Shown here one piece after another: positions 44,137-52,841 of a stretch of DNA of 64,000 nt. The stretch lies in the NCBI RefSeq assembly GCF_009932435.1, contig NZ_BJOU01000001.1, forward strand, positions 1,488,001 to 1,552,000, read 5' to 3'. A model generated the notes under the pieces. It made no database searches. It was not told where the DNA came from and was given only the letters and a program-made list of their open reading frames with translations. The stretch comes from Gordonia crocea. Its GTDB lineage: Bacteria; Actinomycetota; Actinomycetes; Mycobacteriales; Mycobacteriaceae. How positions within the stretch are numbered: position 1 is the first letter of the stretch; each line of letters starts with the position of its first letter. The position numbers were made by a program, and so were the translations under genes.

Positions 44137-44165
44137 TTGACACGAGCCCGCCCCAGCCATATATT
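44137..44165 (+). promoter_or_regulatory. Consensus housekeeping promoter of padR-efflux operon
   Basis: TTGACA at 44137-44142, a 17-base spacer and TATATT at 44160-44165. This is a near-perfect sigma-A-type promoter, rare in such GC-rich DNA. The start point would be near 44172, giving a leader of about 50 bases. Confidence 0.8.
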
Positions 44166-44178
44166 CCGTTCGGAATAT
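44161..44178. promoter_or_regulatory. PadR operator (ATATTCCG-TT-CGGAATAT)
   Basis: A perfect 8-bp inverted repeat around TT covers the -10 box and the predicted start point of the padR promoter, so binding would block transcription. PadR proteins typically bind such short palindromes next to their own gene. Confidence 0.75.
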
Positions 44179-44220
44179 TCGGACTGGAAGTAATTCGGAC
44201 AAACCGGAAAGGGGCCTGAG

Positions 44221-44841
44221 GTGCGAACCGGAAAGCGTCCCGAGAAGCCGCTGGACCTGCTGGTCTTGAGCATGCTCGTCGAACGTCCGATGCACCCCTA
44301 TGAAATGGCTCAACTGGCGGTCAAACGCCACTTCGACCGGCTCGTGCACATCCGGACCACATCCATCTACAACGTGGTGGCCCGACTGCTCGGCAAAGGG
44401 TTCCTCGCCGTGCACGACGTCGAGCGCGAGGGGAACCGGCCGGAGCGGACCGTCTACGAACTCACCGACGCGGGGCGCCAGGCGCACCGCGACACCCTGG
44501 AGTCGTTGCTGGCCGAGCAACCGACCGAATATCCACAGCTTTACCTGGCGCTGGCGCAGGCGCACGAGGTGCCGCGGGACGAAGCCGCGCGCCTGCTGCG
44601 CCGACGTCGCGAGGCGATGGCGGCCGAACTGGCCGCCGTCGTCGAGCTCGTCGACCGCACGACCGAACAGGGCGTGCCGGAGATCTTCCGCCTCGACGGC
44701 GGGATGCGCCTCGCGACGTTGCGCGCGCAGCTCGCCTGGCTCGACGACCTGCTGGACCGTATCGACAACAACCAGATCGCGTGGCTCGACGAGGTGCTGC
44801 GCGATCGCCCCTGCAACGGATTGGACGGACCACTCCCATGA
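44221..44841 (+). CDS. PadR-family transcriptional regulator
   Basis: The 206-residue protein has the PadR winged helix (PLDLLVLSMLVERPMHPYEMAQLAVKRHF, then TTSIYNVVARLLGKGFLAVHDVEREGNRPERTVYELTDAGRQ) and a C-terminal helical domain for dimerisation and ligand binding. The GTG start follows a GGGG stretch by 6 bases. It is the first gene of a two-gene operon with a DHA2 drug exporter (ATGA overlap), and a palindrome overlaps its promoter. The pattern is that of a ligand-released autorepressor of an efflux pump. Confidence 0.92.
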   Translation: MRTGKRPEKPLDLLVLSMLVERPMHPYEMAQLAVKRHFDRLVHIRTTSIYNVVARLLGKGFLAVHDVEREGNRPERTVYELTDAGRQAHRDTLESLLAEQPTEYPQLYLALAQAHEVPRDEAARLLRRRREAMAAELAAVVELVDRTTEQGVPEIFRLDGGMRLATLRAQLAWLDDLLDRIDNNQIAWLDEVLRDRPCNGLDGPLP

Positions 44842-46340
44842 CCACTGCACAGACGACCGCCCGCGACGCGGGTCCGGAGCCGTCGACCGACTACGGGAAG
44901 AACCCGTGGCTCGCCATGTTGGCGATGTGTGTCGGCTTCTTCATGATCTTGGTCGACATGACCATTGTCGCCGTGGCCCAGCCGGCGATTCAACAGGCGC
45001 TCGGCGCCGACTTCAACTCGATCGTGTGGGTGACCAGCGCCTACCTGCTGACCTATGCGGTCCCGCTGCTGGTGGCCGGGCGCCTCGGTGACAAGTTCGG
45101 GCCCAAGCTCATCTTCCAGATCGGCCTGGTGGTCTTCACCGCGGCCAGCGTCTGGTGTGCGATGTCGGGCTCGATCGGCATGCTCATCGCCGCGCGTGCC
45201 GTCCAGGGCGTCGGCGCGGCGCTGATCACGCCGCAGACGATGGCGATCGTCACCCGGATCTTCCCGATGGAACGACGGGGCGCCGCGATGGGCGTGTGGG
45301 GCATCGTCGCCGGCGTCGCGACGATGGTCGGCCCGCTGCTCGGCGGCGTGCTGACCGACAACTTCGGCTGGGAGTGGATCTTCCTGATCAACCTGCCGGT
45401 CGGCATCATCGGTCTGATCCTGGCGCAGATCTTCGTGCCGAACGTCGAGACCCACGACCACAAGTTCGACTGGGTCGGGGTCATCCTCTCCGGTATCGGT
45501 CTGGCTGCCCTCGTCTTCGGTATCCAGGACGGTGAGAAGTACGACTGGCAGCCCTGGATCTGGGGCATGATCACCGTCGGCGTCCTGTACCTGGTGCTGT
45601 TCGTCCTGTGGGAGCAGCGCATGCGCCGCGAACCGTTGGTGCCGCTGTCGCTGTTCGCCGACCGGAACTACTGGGTGTCCAACGTGGGCATCTTCGCCCA
45701 GGGCTTCGCGATCACCGGAATCATGATTCCGGTCATGTTCTTCCTGCAGTTGGTGGGCGGCATGTCGCCGACCCGCTCGGCGCTGATGCTGGTCCCGATG
45801 GCACTGGTCAGCGGCTTCTTGGCGCCGCTCATCGGCCGCCTCGCCGACCGCGTCCACCCGCGGTCCATCATCGCCACCGCGATGCTGTTGAACGGCGTCG
45901 CACTGTGCTGGATGGCGCTCATCAACCGGCCGGACACCCCGGTGTGGCAACTGTTGCTGCCGACGATCCTGCTCGGTGTTGCCGGTGCCGGGATCTGGGC
46001 GCCGTTGGGTGCGACGGCCACCCGCAACCTTCCGTGGCACCAGGCCGGCGCCGGCGCGGGCGTATACAACACGACCCGCGTGGTGGGATCGGTGCTGGGC
46101 AGCGCCGGCATCGGTGCGCTGATGCAGGCGCTGCTGCGCCGCGAGTTCCCCGGCTTCGACATGAAGCAGGCGCAGGCGCACAGCCATGCGGCGGCAACCC
46201 TGCCCCAGCCCATGCACGAAGGCTTCTCCGTCGCGATGGGGCACTCGATCTTCCTCGCCGCGGGAGTGGTCTTCGTCGCCGCCGCGGTGTCGTTGTTCCT
46301 GGTGCCGATGAAGACACCCGGTGCGCCGGCGCAAGACTGA
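44838..46340 (+). CDS. DHA2-family (EmrB/QacA-type) MFS drug exporter
   Basis: The 500-residue permease with about 14 transmembrane helices opens WLAMLAMCVGFFMILVDMTIVAVAQPAI, the motif of DHA2 exporters (D-x-T-I/V-V-x-V-A-x-P). It has motif A AGRLGDKFGPKL and motif C GIVAGVATMVGPLLGGVL. It would expel hydrophobic compounds by proton antiport. The ATG overlaps the padR stop. From memory it corresponds to Rv1250. A strong hairpin follows. Confidence 0.9.
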   Translation: MTTAQTTARDAGPEPSTDYGKNPWLAMLAMCVGFFMILVDMTIVAVAQPAIQQALGADFNSIVWVTSAYLLTYAVPLLVAGRLGDKFGPKLIFQIGLVVFTAASVWCAMSGSIGMLIAARAVQGVGAALITPQTMAIVTRIFPMERRGAAMGVWGIVAGVATMVGPLLGGVLTDNFGWEWIFLINLPVGIIGLILAQIFVPNVETHDHKFDWVGVILSGIGLAALVFGIQDGEKYDWQPWIWGMITVGVLYLVLFVLWEQRMRREPLVPLSLFADRNYWVSNVGIFAQGFAITGIMIPVMFFLQLVGGMSPTRSALMLVPMALVSGFLAPLIGRLADRVHPRSIIATAMLLNGVALCWMALINRPDTPVWQLLLPTILLGVAGAGIWAPLGATATRNLPWHQAGAGAGVYNTTRVVGSVLGSAGIGALMQALLRREFPGFDMKQAQAHSHAAATLPQPMHEGFSVAMGHSIFLAAGVVFVAAAVSLFLVPMKTPGAPAQD

Positions 46341-46359
46341 GCGCGGCTGATCGGCCCTT

Positions 46360-46399
46360 GCGGGAGGCGAGTTCGGGCGGTGCCCGGCTCGCCTCCCGC
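46360..46399 (+). terminator. Strong hairpin terminator after the efflux gene
   Basis: Perfect 12-bp arms at 46360-46371 and 46388-46399 close a 16-base loop and are followed by GCTTTG. It lies 19 bases after the exporter stop codon. Confidence 0.8.
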
Positions 46400-46477
46400 G
46401 CTTTGTCGGGGGGCACTTCTACGATGCAAGTCGATGGGGGATCACCCGGATCGCCCGCCGTCCCCGAAGGAGGTGCC

Positions 46478-47707
46478 ATGTCTGCGTCACTGTTCGACGA
46501 GTTGCCGTTCGACGAGCCGCCTTCGGGCACGCCGGCCGCCGAACCCGACCGGGCGGTCACCTTCCTGCACACCGCCGACTGGCAATTGGGGATGACCCGC
46601 CACTTCCTCTCGCCCGACGCGCAGGCCCTGTTCACCGCCGATCGGCTCGCCACGCTCGAGCGGATGGGCGAGATCGCCGACGAGGTGGGCGCCCAGTTCG
46701 TCGTCGCCTGCGGTGACGTGTTCGAGGACCATCGGGTCTCCGCGCGGATCGTGAGCCAGGCACTCGACCGGCTGCGCGGCATCCCGGTGCCGGTCTACCT
46801 GCTCCCGGGCAACCACGACCCGTACGACGCGGCGAGTATCTACCGCTCGGAGGTGTTCACCAAGCGGTGCCCGCCCAACGTGACCGTGCTGTCGGCGCCC
46901 GGGGTGCGCGAGGTGGCCGACGGGATCGACCTCGTCGTCGCACCGTGGTCCACCAAGTCGCCGACCGGCGACCTCGTCGGCGAGCAGGTGGCCCGGCTGA
47001 CCCGCGGCGACCGGATCCGCATCGTCGTCGGCCACGGCGGCACGGATCGCCTCGTGCCCGGGTCGGATCCGGCGATTGTCGCCGTCGATCCGCTGGAGGC
47101 CGCGGTGCGCTCGTCGACCGTCGACTTCGTCGCCCTCGGCGACCGGCACTCGGTCACCGACGTCGGTGGTACCGGCCGGATCTGGTACTCCGGCGCGCCC
47201 GAGGTCACCAACTTCGACGACGTCGAGACGCGCCCGGGACGGGTGCTCGCGGTGTCGCTCACCCGCGGCTCGACGCAGACCGCGACCGTCGACGAGCATG
47301 TCGTCGGACGCTGGCGATTCACCTCGATGACCGCCGAGATCACCGGCGCCGCCGACATCGAGGCGCTCGCCGCGCGACTGGACGAGATGCCCGACAAGGC
47401 CAGGACGGTGGTGCGCCTCGGCCTCGTCGGGACGGTGTCGGTGGTCGACGACGAGGCGCTGACGGAGGTGCTCGACGCGTCGGCCGACCGGTTCGCGGCG
47501 CTGGTGCGCTGGGACTCCCACGACGATCTGCACGTGGTCGCCGACCCGGCCGACCTCGCCGGGGTGGGTCTGCGCGGATACGCCGCCCAGGCGGCCGATG
47601 AGCTCCTCGACGCGGCTGCCGGGACCGGGCCGGAGGCAGCGGCCGCGCGGGATGCGCTGGCGCTCCTGCGCCGATTGGCCGTCCGTGACCGAAAGGCGGC
47701 GAAGTGA
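46478..47707 (+). CDS. SbcD-like metallophosphoesterase (DNA exonuclease subunit)
   Basis: The 409-residue protein starts at ATG 46478, four bases after AAGGAGG. Metallophosphoesterase motifs are present in order: HTADWQLGM (motif I), CGDVFED (II), PGNHDPYD (III), VGHGGTD (IV) and ALGDRHSVTD (V). Motif I has Gln where SbcD/Mre11 has His (D-x-H), and motif V reads G-D-R-H instead of G-H-x-H. A capping domain follows. It overlaps its SbcC-like partner by 4 bases. Together they should form an Mre11/Rad50-type nuclease for DNA end processing, but distinct from canonical SbcCD. From memory it matches Rv1277. Confidence 0.82.
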   Translation: MSASLFDELPFDEPPSGTPAAEPDRAVTFLHTADWQLGMTRHFLSPDAQALFTADRLATLERMGEIADEVGAQFVVACGDVFEDHRVSARIVSQALDRLRGIPVPVYLLPGNHDPYDAASIYRSEVFTKRCPPNVTVLSAPGVREVADGIDLVVAPWSTKSPTGDLVGEQVARLTRGDRIRIVVGHGGTDRLVPGSDPAIVAVDPLEAAVRSSTVDFVALGDRHSVTDVGGTGRIWYSGAPEVTNFDDVETRPGRVLAVSLTRGSTQTATVDEHVVGRWRFTSMTAEITGAADIEALAARLDEMPDKARTVVRLGLVGTVSVVDDEALTEVLDASADRFAALVRWDSHDDLHVVADPADLAGVGLRGYAAQAADELLDAAAGTGPEAAAARDALALLRRLAVRDRKAAK

Positions 47708-50295
47708 AACTGCACCGCCTGCGCCTGCGGAACTTCCGCGGCATCGCCGATCGCGAATGTGTCTTCGCCGATCGCGGGGTGACCGTGGTCTCCGGCCGCA
47801 ACGAGGCCGGCAAGTCGTCGATGGTCGAGGCCCTGGACCTGTTGCTCGACGTCCCCTCGGCGTCGAAGAGCCGGCGGGTGGCGGCGGTGCAGCCGGCCGG
47901 TTGCGATGTCGGTACCGAGGTCGAGGCCGAGATCAGTTGCGGCCCCTGGCATTTCACCTACACCAAGGTCTTCAACCGAGGACAATCGACGACGCTGCGG
48001 ATCCACGAGCCCAAGCCCGAGCAGCTGACCGGGAAGCCGGCCCACGAGCGGGCGACGCAGATCCTGGCCGAGGCGGTCGACCTGGCGCTGCTGCGCGCGT
48101 CGCGGGTCGTGCAGGGCAGTGCCGCGACCACCGTGGCGGTCTCAGCGAGCGCGTCGATCACCCGGGCGCTCGACCGGGCGGTCGCCGATGCCGACGCCGA
48201 GGCCGACGATGATCCCGACGACGGCCTGCTCGGCGCGGTCGCGCGGGAGTACGGGCGGTACTACACCGTGGGGCGCGGTCAGCCGACCGGCGAATTGCTC
48301 GCCGCGCGCCAGCGCGAGGAGGCGGCCCGCGCCGAGTTGGCGAAGCTGGAGGCCGCACTGGCGGCCGTCGACGAGGACGAACAGACGGTGGCCCGGTTGA
48401 CCCGTCGGCGCCAACAGCTCGGTTCAGCCGCCGAGCAGTGGCAGGTCGAACTCGAGGAGTTCGAGGCGGCCCGCAAGGCCGCCGACGAAGTGCGCGACCG
48501 ACTCGCCACCCAGACGGCCAAGGCCGAGGCGGCCGGTCTGCGCCGGGCCGCCTGTGCCCGGGAGATTCAGACCCGCCGGCGTACCGACGCCAAGCTCGCC
48601 GAGCTGGGCGCCGACCGGGACGCTGCTCGTGACCAGGTGCGCGAGGCCGTCGCGGCGGTGGAGCGCGTCGGGGCGCAGGAGCAGGCAGTCGAGGAAGACC
48701 GGACCGCCGCCGAGGCCGCGTGGACGGCCGCCCGCGAGCGGGTCAAGGAGGGCGAGGGGGCTGCGCGCGCCCTCGACCGCCACCGCGAACTGGATTCAGC
48801 GACCCGTCGGCTGGCGTTGGTCCGCGAGGCGTGCGACCGCCTGGCCGCGCAGGAGCGCGAGCTGGCCGCCAACACGGTCGACGGGGGCGTCCTGGCCCGT
48901 GCCCGGAAGCTGCGCGAGGAGCTGGTCGGCATCGAGGCGCGGCTGGGTGCGGCCGGGACCGCGCTGCGGGTGGTCGGACTCGGTGATCAAGCCGTGCTCG
49001 TCGACGGCGAGGCGATCACCGGTGGCCGTGAGACCGTGGTGGTCGACGACCTGGTCGTCGAGGTGCCCGGGGTGGTGCGGGTCGAACTGCGGGCCGGTTC
49101 GGACACCGCGGCACTCGGGGCGCGCCGCGGCGAGCTCGTCGGGCTGGCCGCCGAGTTGTGCACCGCCCACGGAGTCGCCGACCTCGGTGCGCTGATCGCG
49201 CTGGGGGAGGAGCGACAGGCGATCGAGCCGCGCGTCGCGGCGGCGCGCGCCGACGCCGATCGGGTCTGCGCCGGCGAAACGGTCGAGTCGTTGGGCGAAC
49301 TGGTGTCGCAGCTGGCCGAGCAGATCGGCGATACGGAGCAACCCGCGACGCCGGACCTGGCGGCCCTGCGCGCGGCCGAACGCGAGTGTGCCGCCGCCCA
49401 TCTCGACGCCGAGCGCGAGTCGTTGGCCCAGTCCGGGCGTCGGGCCGACGCGACGGCGACCCTGCAACGGGCACACGAGGCGATTGCGCGCATCGAGCGC
49501 GACCTCGCCGAGTTGACCGCGGCGCGCGACGAGGCGCGGCGGGACAAGTCGGATGCGGAGTTGGCGGCCGAGCACGACCGGGCGGAGCGCGATGTCGCCG
49601 AGATCGAGGAGGTGGCGCGCGGACTCCGCGACAAGCTGGATGCCGCCGACATGGCCGAACTCGAGCGCCGGGTGGAGCAGTTGGACACCGCAATCGCCGA
49701 CCTCGCCCAGGAGCGCGAGCGCGGCGAGCGGGAGATCGCCCAGGCGCTGGCCCGCATCGAACTGTGCCGCGAAGACGCCCGCCGGGACCGTCGCGACGAG
49801 GCGGCCGGGGCGCACCGCGGTGCCGCGGCCGACCTCGAGCGGGTGACCGCCCGGGCCCGGGCGGCGCAGGTGCTGCACGAGGTGCTGCACCGGCACCGGT
49901 CGGCGGCTCACGCGCGCTACAGCGAACCCTTCCGGCGCCGCATCGAAGATCTCGCCGAGCCCCTGTTCGGCCCCTCGGTCCGCTTCGAGGTCGACGAGCA
50001 ACTCGGCATCACCGCCCGCACCCTCGACGGCGCGACCGTGCCGTTCGACGAGTTGTCCATGGGGGCGCGCGAGCAGATCGGCATCATCTCCCGGTTGGCG
50101 TGCGCGATGCTGGTCGACGAGGCGCAGGGCGTGCCGGTGATCATCGACGACGCGCTGGGTCATTCCGACTCCGACCGCGTCGCCCAGATGGCCCGGGTGC
50201 TGACCCGGGCGGGGGAGCACGCGCAGGTGATCGTGTTGACGTGCGCCCCGGAGCGCTACCGGGGCGTGGCGACCGCCAGCACCGTCGAGGTTTGA
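47704..50295 (+). CDS. SbcC/Rad50-like ATPase
   Basis: The 863-residue SMC-like protein has an N-terminal half-ATPase (LHRLRLRNFRGI, then Walker A GRNEAGKSS at 31-39), a long coiled coil rich in Ala, Arg and Glu (about 200-740), and a C-terminal half with the signature ELSMGAREQIGIISRLACAML and Walker B-D-loop VPVIIDDALGHSDSDR. A hydrophobic-poor middle portion (about 390-470, with VVGLGDQAVLVDGEAITGG) interrupts the coil. No clear C-x-x-C zinc hook is visible at the coil tip, unlike Rad50/SbcC. Its GTG overlaps the SbcD-like stop, so the two proteins are made together. From memory it matches Rv1278. Confidence 0.85.
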   Translation: MKLHRLRLRNFRGIADRECVFADRGVTVVSGRNEAGKSSMVEALDLLLDVPSASKSRRVAAVQPAGCDVGTEVEAEISCGPWHFTYTKVFNRGQSTTLRIHEPKPEQLTGKPAHERATQILAEAVDLALLRASRVVQGSAATTVAVSASASITRALDRAVADADAEADDDPDDGLLGAVAREYGRYYTVGRGQPTGELLAARQREEAARAELAKLEAALAAVDEDEQTVARLTRRRQQLGSAAEQWQVELEEFEAARKAADEVRDRLATQTAKAEAAGLRRAACAREIQTRRRTDAKLAELGADRDAARDQVREAVAAVERVGAQEQAVEEDRTAAEAAWTAARERVKEGEGAARALDRHRELDSATRRLALVREACDRLAAQERELAANTVDGGVLARARKLREELVGIEARLGAAGTALRVVGLGDQAVLVDGEAITGGRETVVVDDLVVEVPGVVRVELRAGSDTAALGARRGELVGLAAELCTAHGVADLGALIALGEERQAIEPRVAAARADADRVCAGETVESLGELVSQLAEQIGDTEQPATPDLAALRAAERECAAAHLDAERESLAQSGRRADATATLQRAHEAIARIERDLAELTAARDEARRDKSDAELAAEHDRAERDVAEIEEVARGLRDKLDAADMAELERRVEQLDTAIADLAQERERGEREIAQALARIELCREDARRDRRDEAAGAHRGAAADLERVTARARAAQVLHEVLHRHRSAAHARYSEPFRRRIEDLAEPLFGPSVRFEVDEQLGITARTLDGATVPFDELSMGAREQIGIISRLACAMLVDEAQGVPVIIDDALGHSDSDRVAQMARVLTRAGEHAQVIVLTCAPERYRGVATASTVEV

Positions 50296-50305
50296 GACCG
50301 CCCCG

Positions 50306-50467
50306 TCAGGGCTGGCCGCCCAGATTCCGGATGATGCCGTGCAACCGGCGGATCTCCTCCTCGACGGCGTCGAGGAAGGCATCGACCTCGTCCTCGTGAT
50401 AGCCGCGCCGACCGATCGGCGGTTTGCTGAACGCGACGTTGTGGACGTCTTCGGGGGTGATCGGCAT
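50306..50467 (-). CDS. Mini-DivIVA: 53-residue DivIVA-domain protein
   Basis: The minus strand from ATG 50467 reads 53 codons: [19 protein letters not shown], then [19 protein letters not shown] and [15 protein letters not shown]. This is the N-terminal membrane-curvature-binding domain of DivIVA/Wag31 almost residue for residue, including the conserved F-x-K-P-P-I-G-x-R-G-Y loop and the start of the coiled coil, but the protein ends there. AGGAG lies 7 bases before the ATG. Full DivIVA proteins have 160-300 residues, so this small protein could compete with or tether to Wag31 at the poles. It is convergent with the SbcC-like gene (10-base gap). Confidence 0.85.
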   Translation of the reverse strand: MPITPEDVHNVAFSKPPIGRRGYHEDEVDAFLDAVEEEIRRLHGIIRNLGGQP

Positions 50468-50561
50468 GGGGATTCTCCTGGTGGGAACGCGGGCGAATCG
50501 CCCACGGCCACACTACTTTGGAGCCGCGCGGGGCAGTGGGATAGGCTGTGCTGGTTCCTGA

Positions 50562-50634
50562 GCCCCCGTAGCTCAGGGGATAGAGCGTCTGCCTCCGGAG
50601 CAGAAGGCCGCAGGTTCGATTCCTGCCGGGGGCA
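50562..50634 (+). tRNA. tRNA-Arg (anticodon CCG)
   Basis: This 73-base cloverleaf has acceptor arms GCCCCCG/CGGGGGC, discriminator A at 50634, D-arm GCTC-AGGGGATA-GAGC, anticodon stem TCTGC/GCAGA with loop CTCCGGA (anticodon CCG at 50595-50597, reading CGG), and a T-arm containing GGTTCGATTCC. The 3' CCA is not encoded. Confidence 0.95.
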
Positions 50635-50646
50635 CCGTTACATCCT

Positions 50647-50665
50647 TACCGGTCTTCGGCCGGTA
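50647..50665 (+). terminator. Probable terminator of tRNA-Arg
   Basis: TACCGG and CCGGTA arms close a 7-base loop 12 bases after the tRNA and are followed by TTCACT. Confidence 0.5.
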
Positions 50666-50700
50666 TTCACTCCGCGTCTCCGTGATGACATGATGCGGAC

Positions 50701-51909
50701 GTGAGCCCGACCGCCGGACCCGAAGTCCGAGAACGCATCCCGGGTCCCGTATGGGTCTTGGTGGCGGCGGCCTTCGTCATCGCGCTGGGCTACGGGCTGG
50801 TTGCGCCGGTGCTCCCAGCTTTCGCCCGCAGCTTCGACGTCTCCATCACCGCGGCCACGATGGTGGTCAGCGCCTTCGCGCTCATGCGCCTGGTGTTCGC
50901 CCCGGCGACCGCGCCGCTGTTGCGCAGCCTCGGCGAGCAGCCGGTCTATCTGGCGGGCCTGCTCATCGTGGCGATGTCGACGCTGGCCTGCGCCTTCGCC
51001 CAGGGCTACTGGCAGCTGTTGGTCCTGCGGGCGGTCGGCGGCATCGGGTCGGTGATGTTCACCGTGTCGGCGATGAGCCTGCTCATCCGGATCAGCCCGC
51101 CGGCGATCCGGGGCCGGGTGTCCGGCGTCTACTCGTCGAGCTTCGTGCTCGGCAACATCGTGGGCCCGCTGATCGGCAGCGGGCTGGCCGGGCTCGGGTT
51201 GCGCACGCCCTTCGTGGTCTACGCGGTGGCGCTGGTGGTGGCGACGGTCGTGGTGTGGGCGGCGCTGCGCGGATCACCGCTGGCCGACCCGGATGCGACG
51301 ACGGGGAACGGGCCGGGGCTGCGGGCGGCACTGCCCGTCGGCGCGTACCGCGCGGTCCTGGTCACGGCGGTGGTCTTCGGGTGGGTCTTCGCGATGCGGG
51401 TGTCCCTGCTGCCGCTGTACTTCACCGACGTGCTGCACCAGTCCACCTCGATGGCCGGCCTGGCCCTCGCGGCCTACGCTCTCGGCGACGTGCTGGTGAT
51501 GATCCCGGCCGGACGCGCGTCGGACCGTTTCGGGCGCCGACCGTTCCTCATCGGCGGGATGGCAATCCTGGCGGTGGCCACCGCGGCGCTCACCCTCACC
51601 GACTCGACCCCCGTCGCGTTGGCGGTCACCGCGGTGGCGGGCGTGGGAACCGGCCTGGTCGCCCCGGTCCTGCAGGCCACGGTCGCCGACGTCTTGTACG
51701 GCGGCCGCGGCGGAACCGCGTTGTCGACCTATCAGATGTCGCAGGACTGCGGCGTGATCGCCGGTCCGGTAATCGCCGGGGCCGTCGCCGACCGCTTCGG
51801 ATTCGGTCCGGCGTTCATCCTCACTGCGGTGCTGGCCGCGATCATCGCCGCCGTGTGGGTGGGTACCGCGGAAACCCGGGGTAGCCGGGGCTTGGTCGCC
51901 GACGGCTGA
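50701..51909 (+). CDS. MFS permease (DHA1-type)
   Basis: The 402-residue, 12-helix permease opens VWVLVAAAFVIALGYGLVAPVLPAFARSF and has motif A-like segments at both halves (FAPATAPLLRSLGEQP; PAGRASDRFGRRPFLIGG) plus a motif-C-like GNIVGPLIGSGLAG. It probably exports a small hydrophobic compound; the substrate cannot be inferred. It stands alone behind the tRNA terminator and is convergent with the DUF305 gene (10-base gap). Confidence 0.85.
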   Translation: MSPTAGPEVRERIPGPVWVLVAAAFVIALGYGLVAPVLPAFARSFDVSITAATMVVSAFALMRLVFAPATAPLLRSLGEQPVYLAGLLIVAMSTLACAFAQGYWQLLVLRAVGGIGSVMFTVSAMSLLIRISPPAIRGRVSGVYSSSFVLGNIVGPLIGSGLAGLGLRTPFVVYAVALVVATVVVWAALRGSPLADPDATTGNGPGLRAALPVGAYRAVLVTAVVFGWVFAMRVSLLPLYFTDVLHQSTSMAGLALAAYALGDVLVMIPAGRASDRFGRRPFLIGGMAILAVATAALTLTDSTPVALAVTAVAGVGTGLVAPVLQATVADVLYGGRGGTALSTYQMSQDCGVIAGPVIAGAVADRFGFGPAFILTAVLAAIIAAVWVGTAETRGSRGLVADG

Positions 51910-51919
51910 GAATGAATCG

Positions 51920-52744
51920 TCAGGGCAGGGGTGCGGCGTTGCGCTGCGCCAGCAGCTGCTTCATGGTCGCCTCCTCGGAGACCTGGGCGGCGTTCATCTT
52001 GTCGGCCAGGGCGCGGACATACTCCGGGGCGCCGTTCTTCGGATCGACGACCATCTCCATCATGTGGTGGCCGCCCTGGTGGTGGCGGAGCATGAGCTGC
52101 AGGAAATAGGTGTCGACGGCGGCGCCGGACAGTGATCGCAACCGGGCCATCTCGGCCTTGGTCGCCATGCCGTCCATCGGCGGGTCGTCCGACACCGGTG
52201 CGGGCATCGTCGCCCCGTGGTGATCGCCCCCGTGGTCGCTGCCGTGGTCATGGCCGCCGTTGCCCGGCGCGGGGCAGTGCTCGTCGACGTGGCCGTCGGC
52301 GCAGTGGTCGGACCCGCTGCCGTGGTGCATCCACGACATCGGGGCTCCCGGGTTGCTCAGCGGTGCGCCCCAACTCTGCAGCCAGCCGGTCATCTGGCCG
52401 ATCTCCGCACTCTGATCCGACAGCATCGTCACCGCGAGGTCGCGGACCCGGGCATCCGAGCCGCGCTCGATCACCACGCGGGTCATCTCGACGGCCTGCT
52501 GGTGGTGCACGATCATGTCCTGGGCGAAGCCGACCGCGATGGCATTCGCGCCGGTGTGACCGTGGTGGCCGTCGTCGGAGTCCTTGGCGGTGCCGATCGC
52601 CAGCCCCGCCCCGACACCGATCAGCAGGGCCGCGACGCCGACGAGGGCGGTGGTCAGCCACCGGGGCCGACCGGCGTGGTCATGGTTCTGCGCGACCGGG
52701 CTCGACGACGGGGTGACGGCGGGGGAGGACTCATCGTTCGGCAT
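51920..52744 (-). CDS. Membrane-anchored DUF305 protein
   Basis: The 274-residue protein has a transmembrane helix near residues 30-52 ([23 protein letters not shown]) and a DUF305 domain split by a His/Gly/Asp-rich insert. Conserved H-H motifs are in [19 protein letters not shown] and [20 protein letters not shown], with M-L/M-x-D/x-Q pairs between them; the insert ([14 protein letters not shown]) looks metal-binding. DUF305 proteins are often linked to copper or metal homeostasis, but no function is proven. The start is ATG 52744 or GTG 52753. It is divergent from argS. Confidence 0.8.
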   Translation of the reverse strand: MPNDESSPAVTPSSSPVAQNHDHAGRPRWLTTALVGVAALLIGVGAGLAIGTAKDSDDGHHGHTGANAIAVGFAQDMIVHHQQAVEMTRVVIERGSDARVRDLAVTMLSDQSAEIGQMTGWLQSWGAPLSNPGAPMSWMHHGSGSDHCADGHVDEHCPAPGNGGHDHGSDHGGDHHGATMPAPVSDDPPMDGMATKAEMARLRSLSGAAVDTYFLQLMLRHHQGGHHMMEMVVDPKNGAPEYVRALADKMNAAQVSEEATMKQLLAQRNAAPLP

Positions 52745-52827
52745 GGTCACCACGCTAGTCCACGGATCGGCGGGGGTGGCGCGACCTCGTCGCCGATACC
52801 GAATACCGCCGACGACCGGCTACTCCA

Positions 52828-52833
52828 TAGAAT
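52828..52833 (+). promoter_or_regulatory. Putative -10 box of leaderless argS
   Basis: TAGAAT ends 8 bases before GTG 52842, and no Shine-Dalgarno sequence is present, so the argS operon message may be leaderless. No clear -35 box is seen. Confidence 0.45.
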
Positions 52834-52841
52834 GGTTTCCT

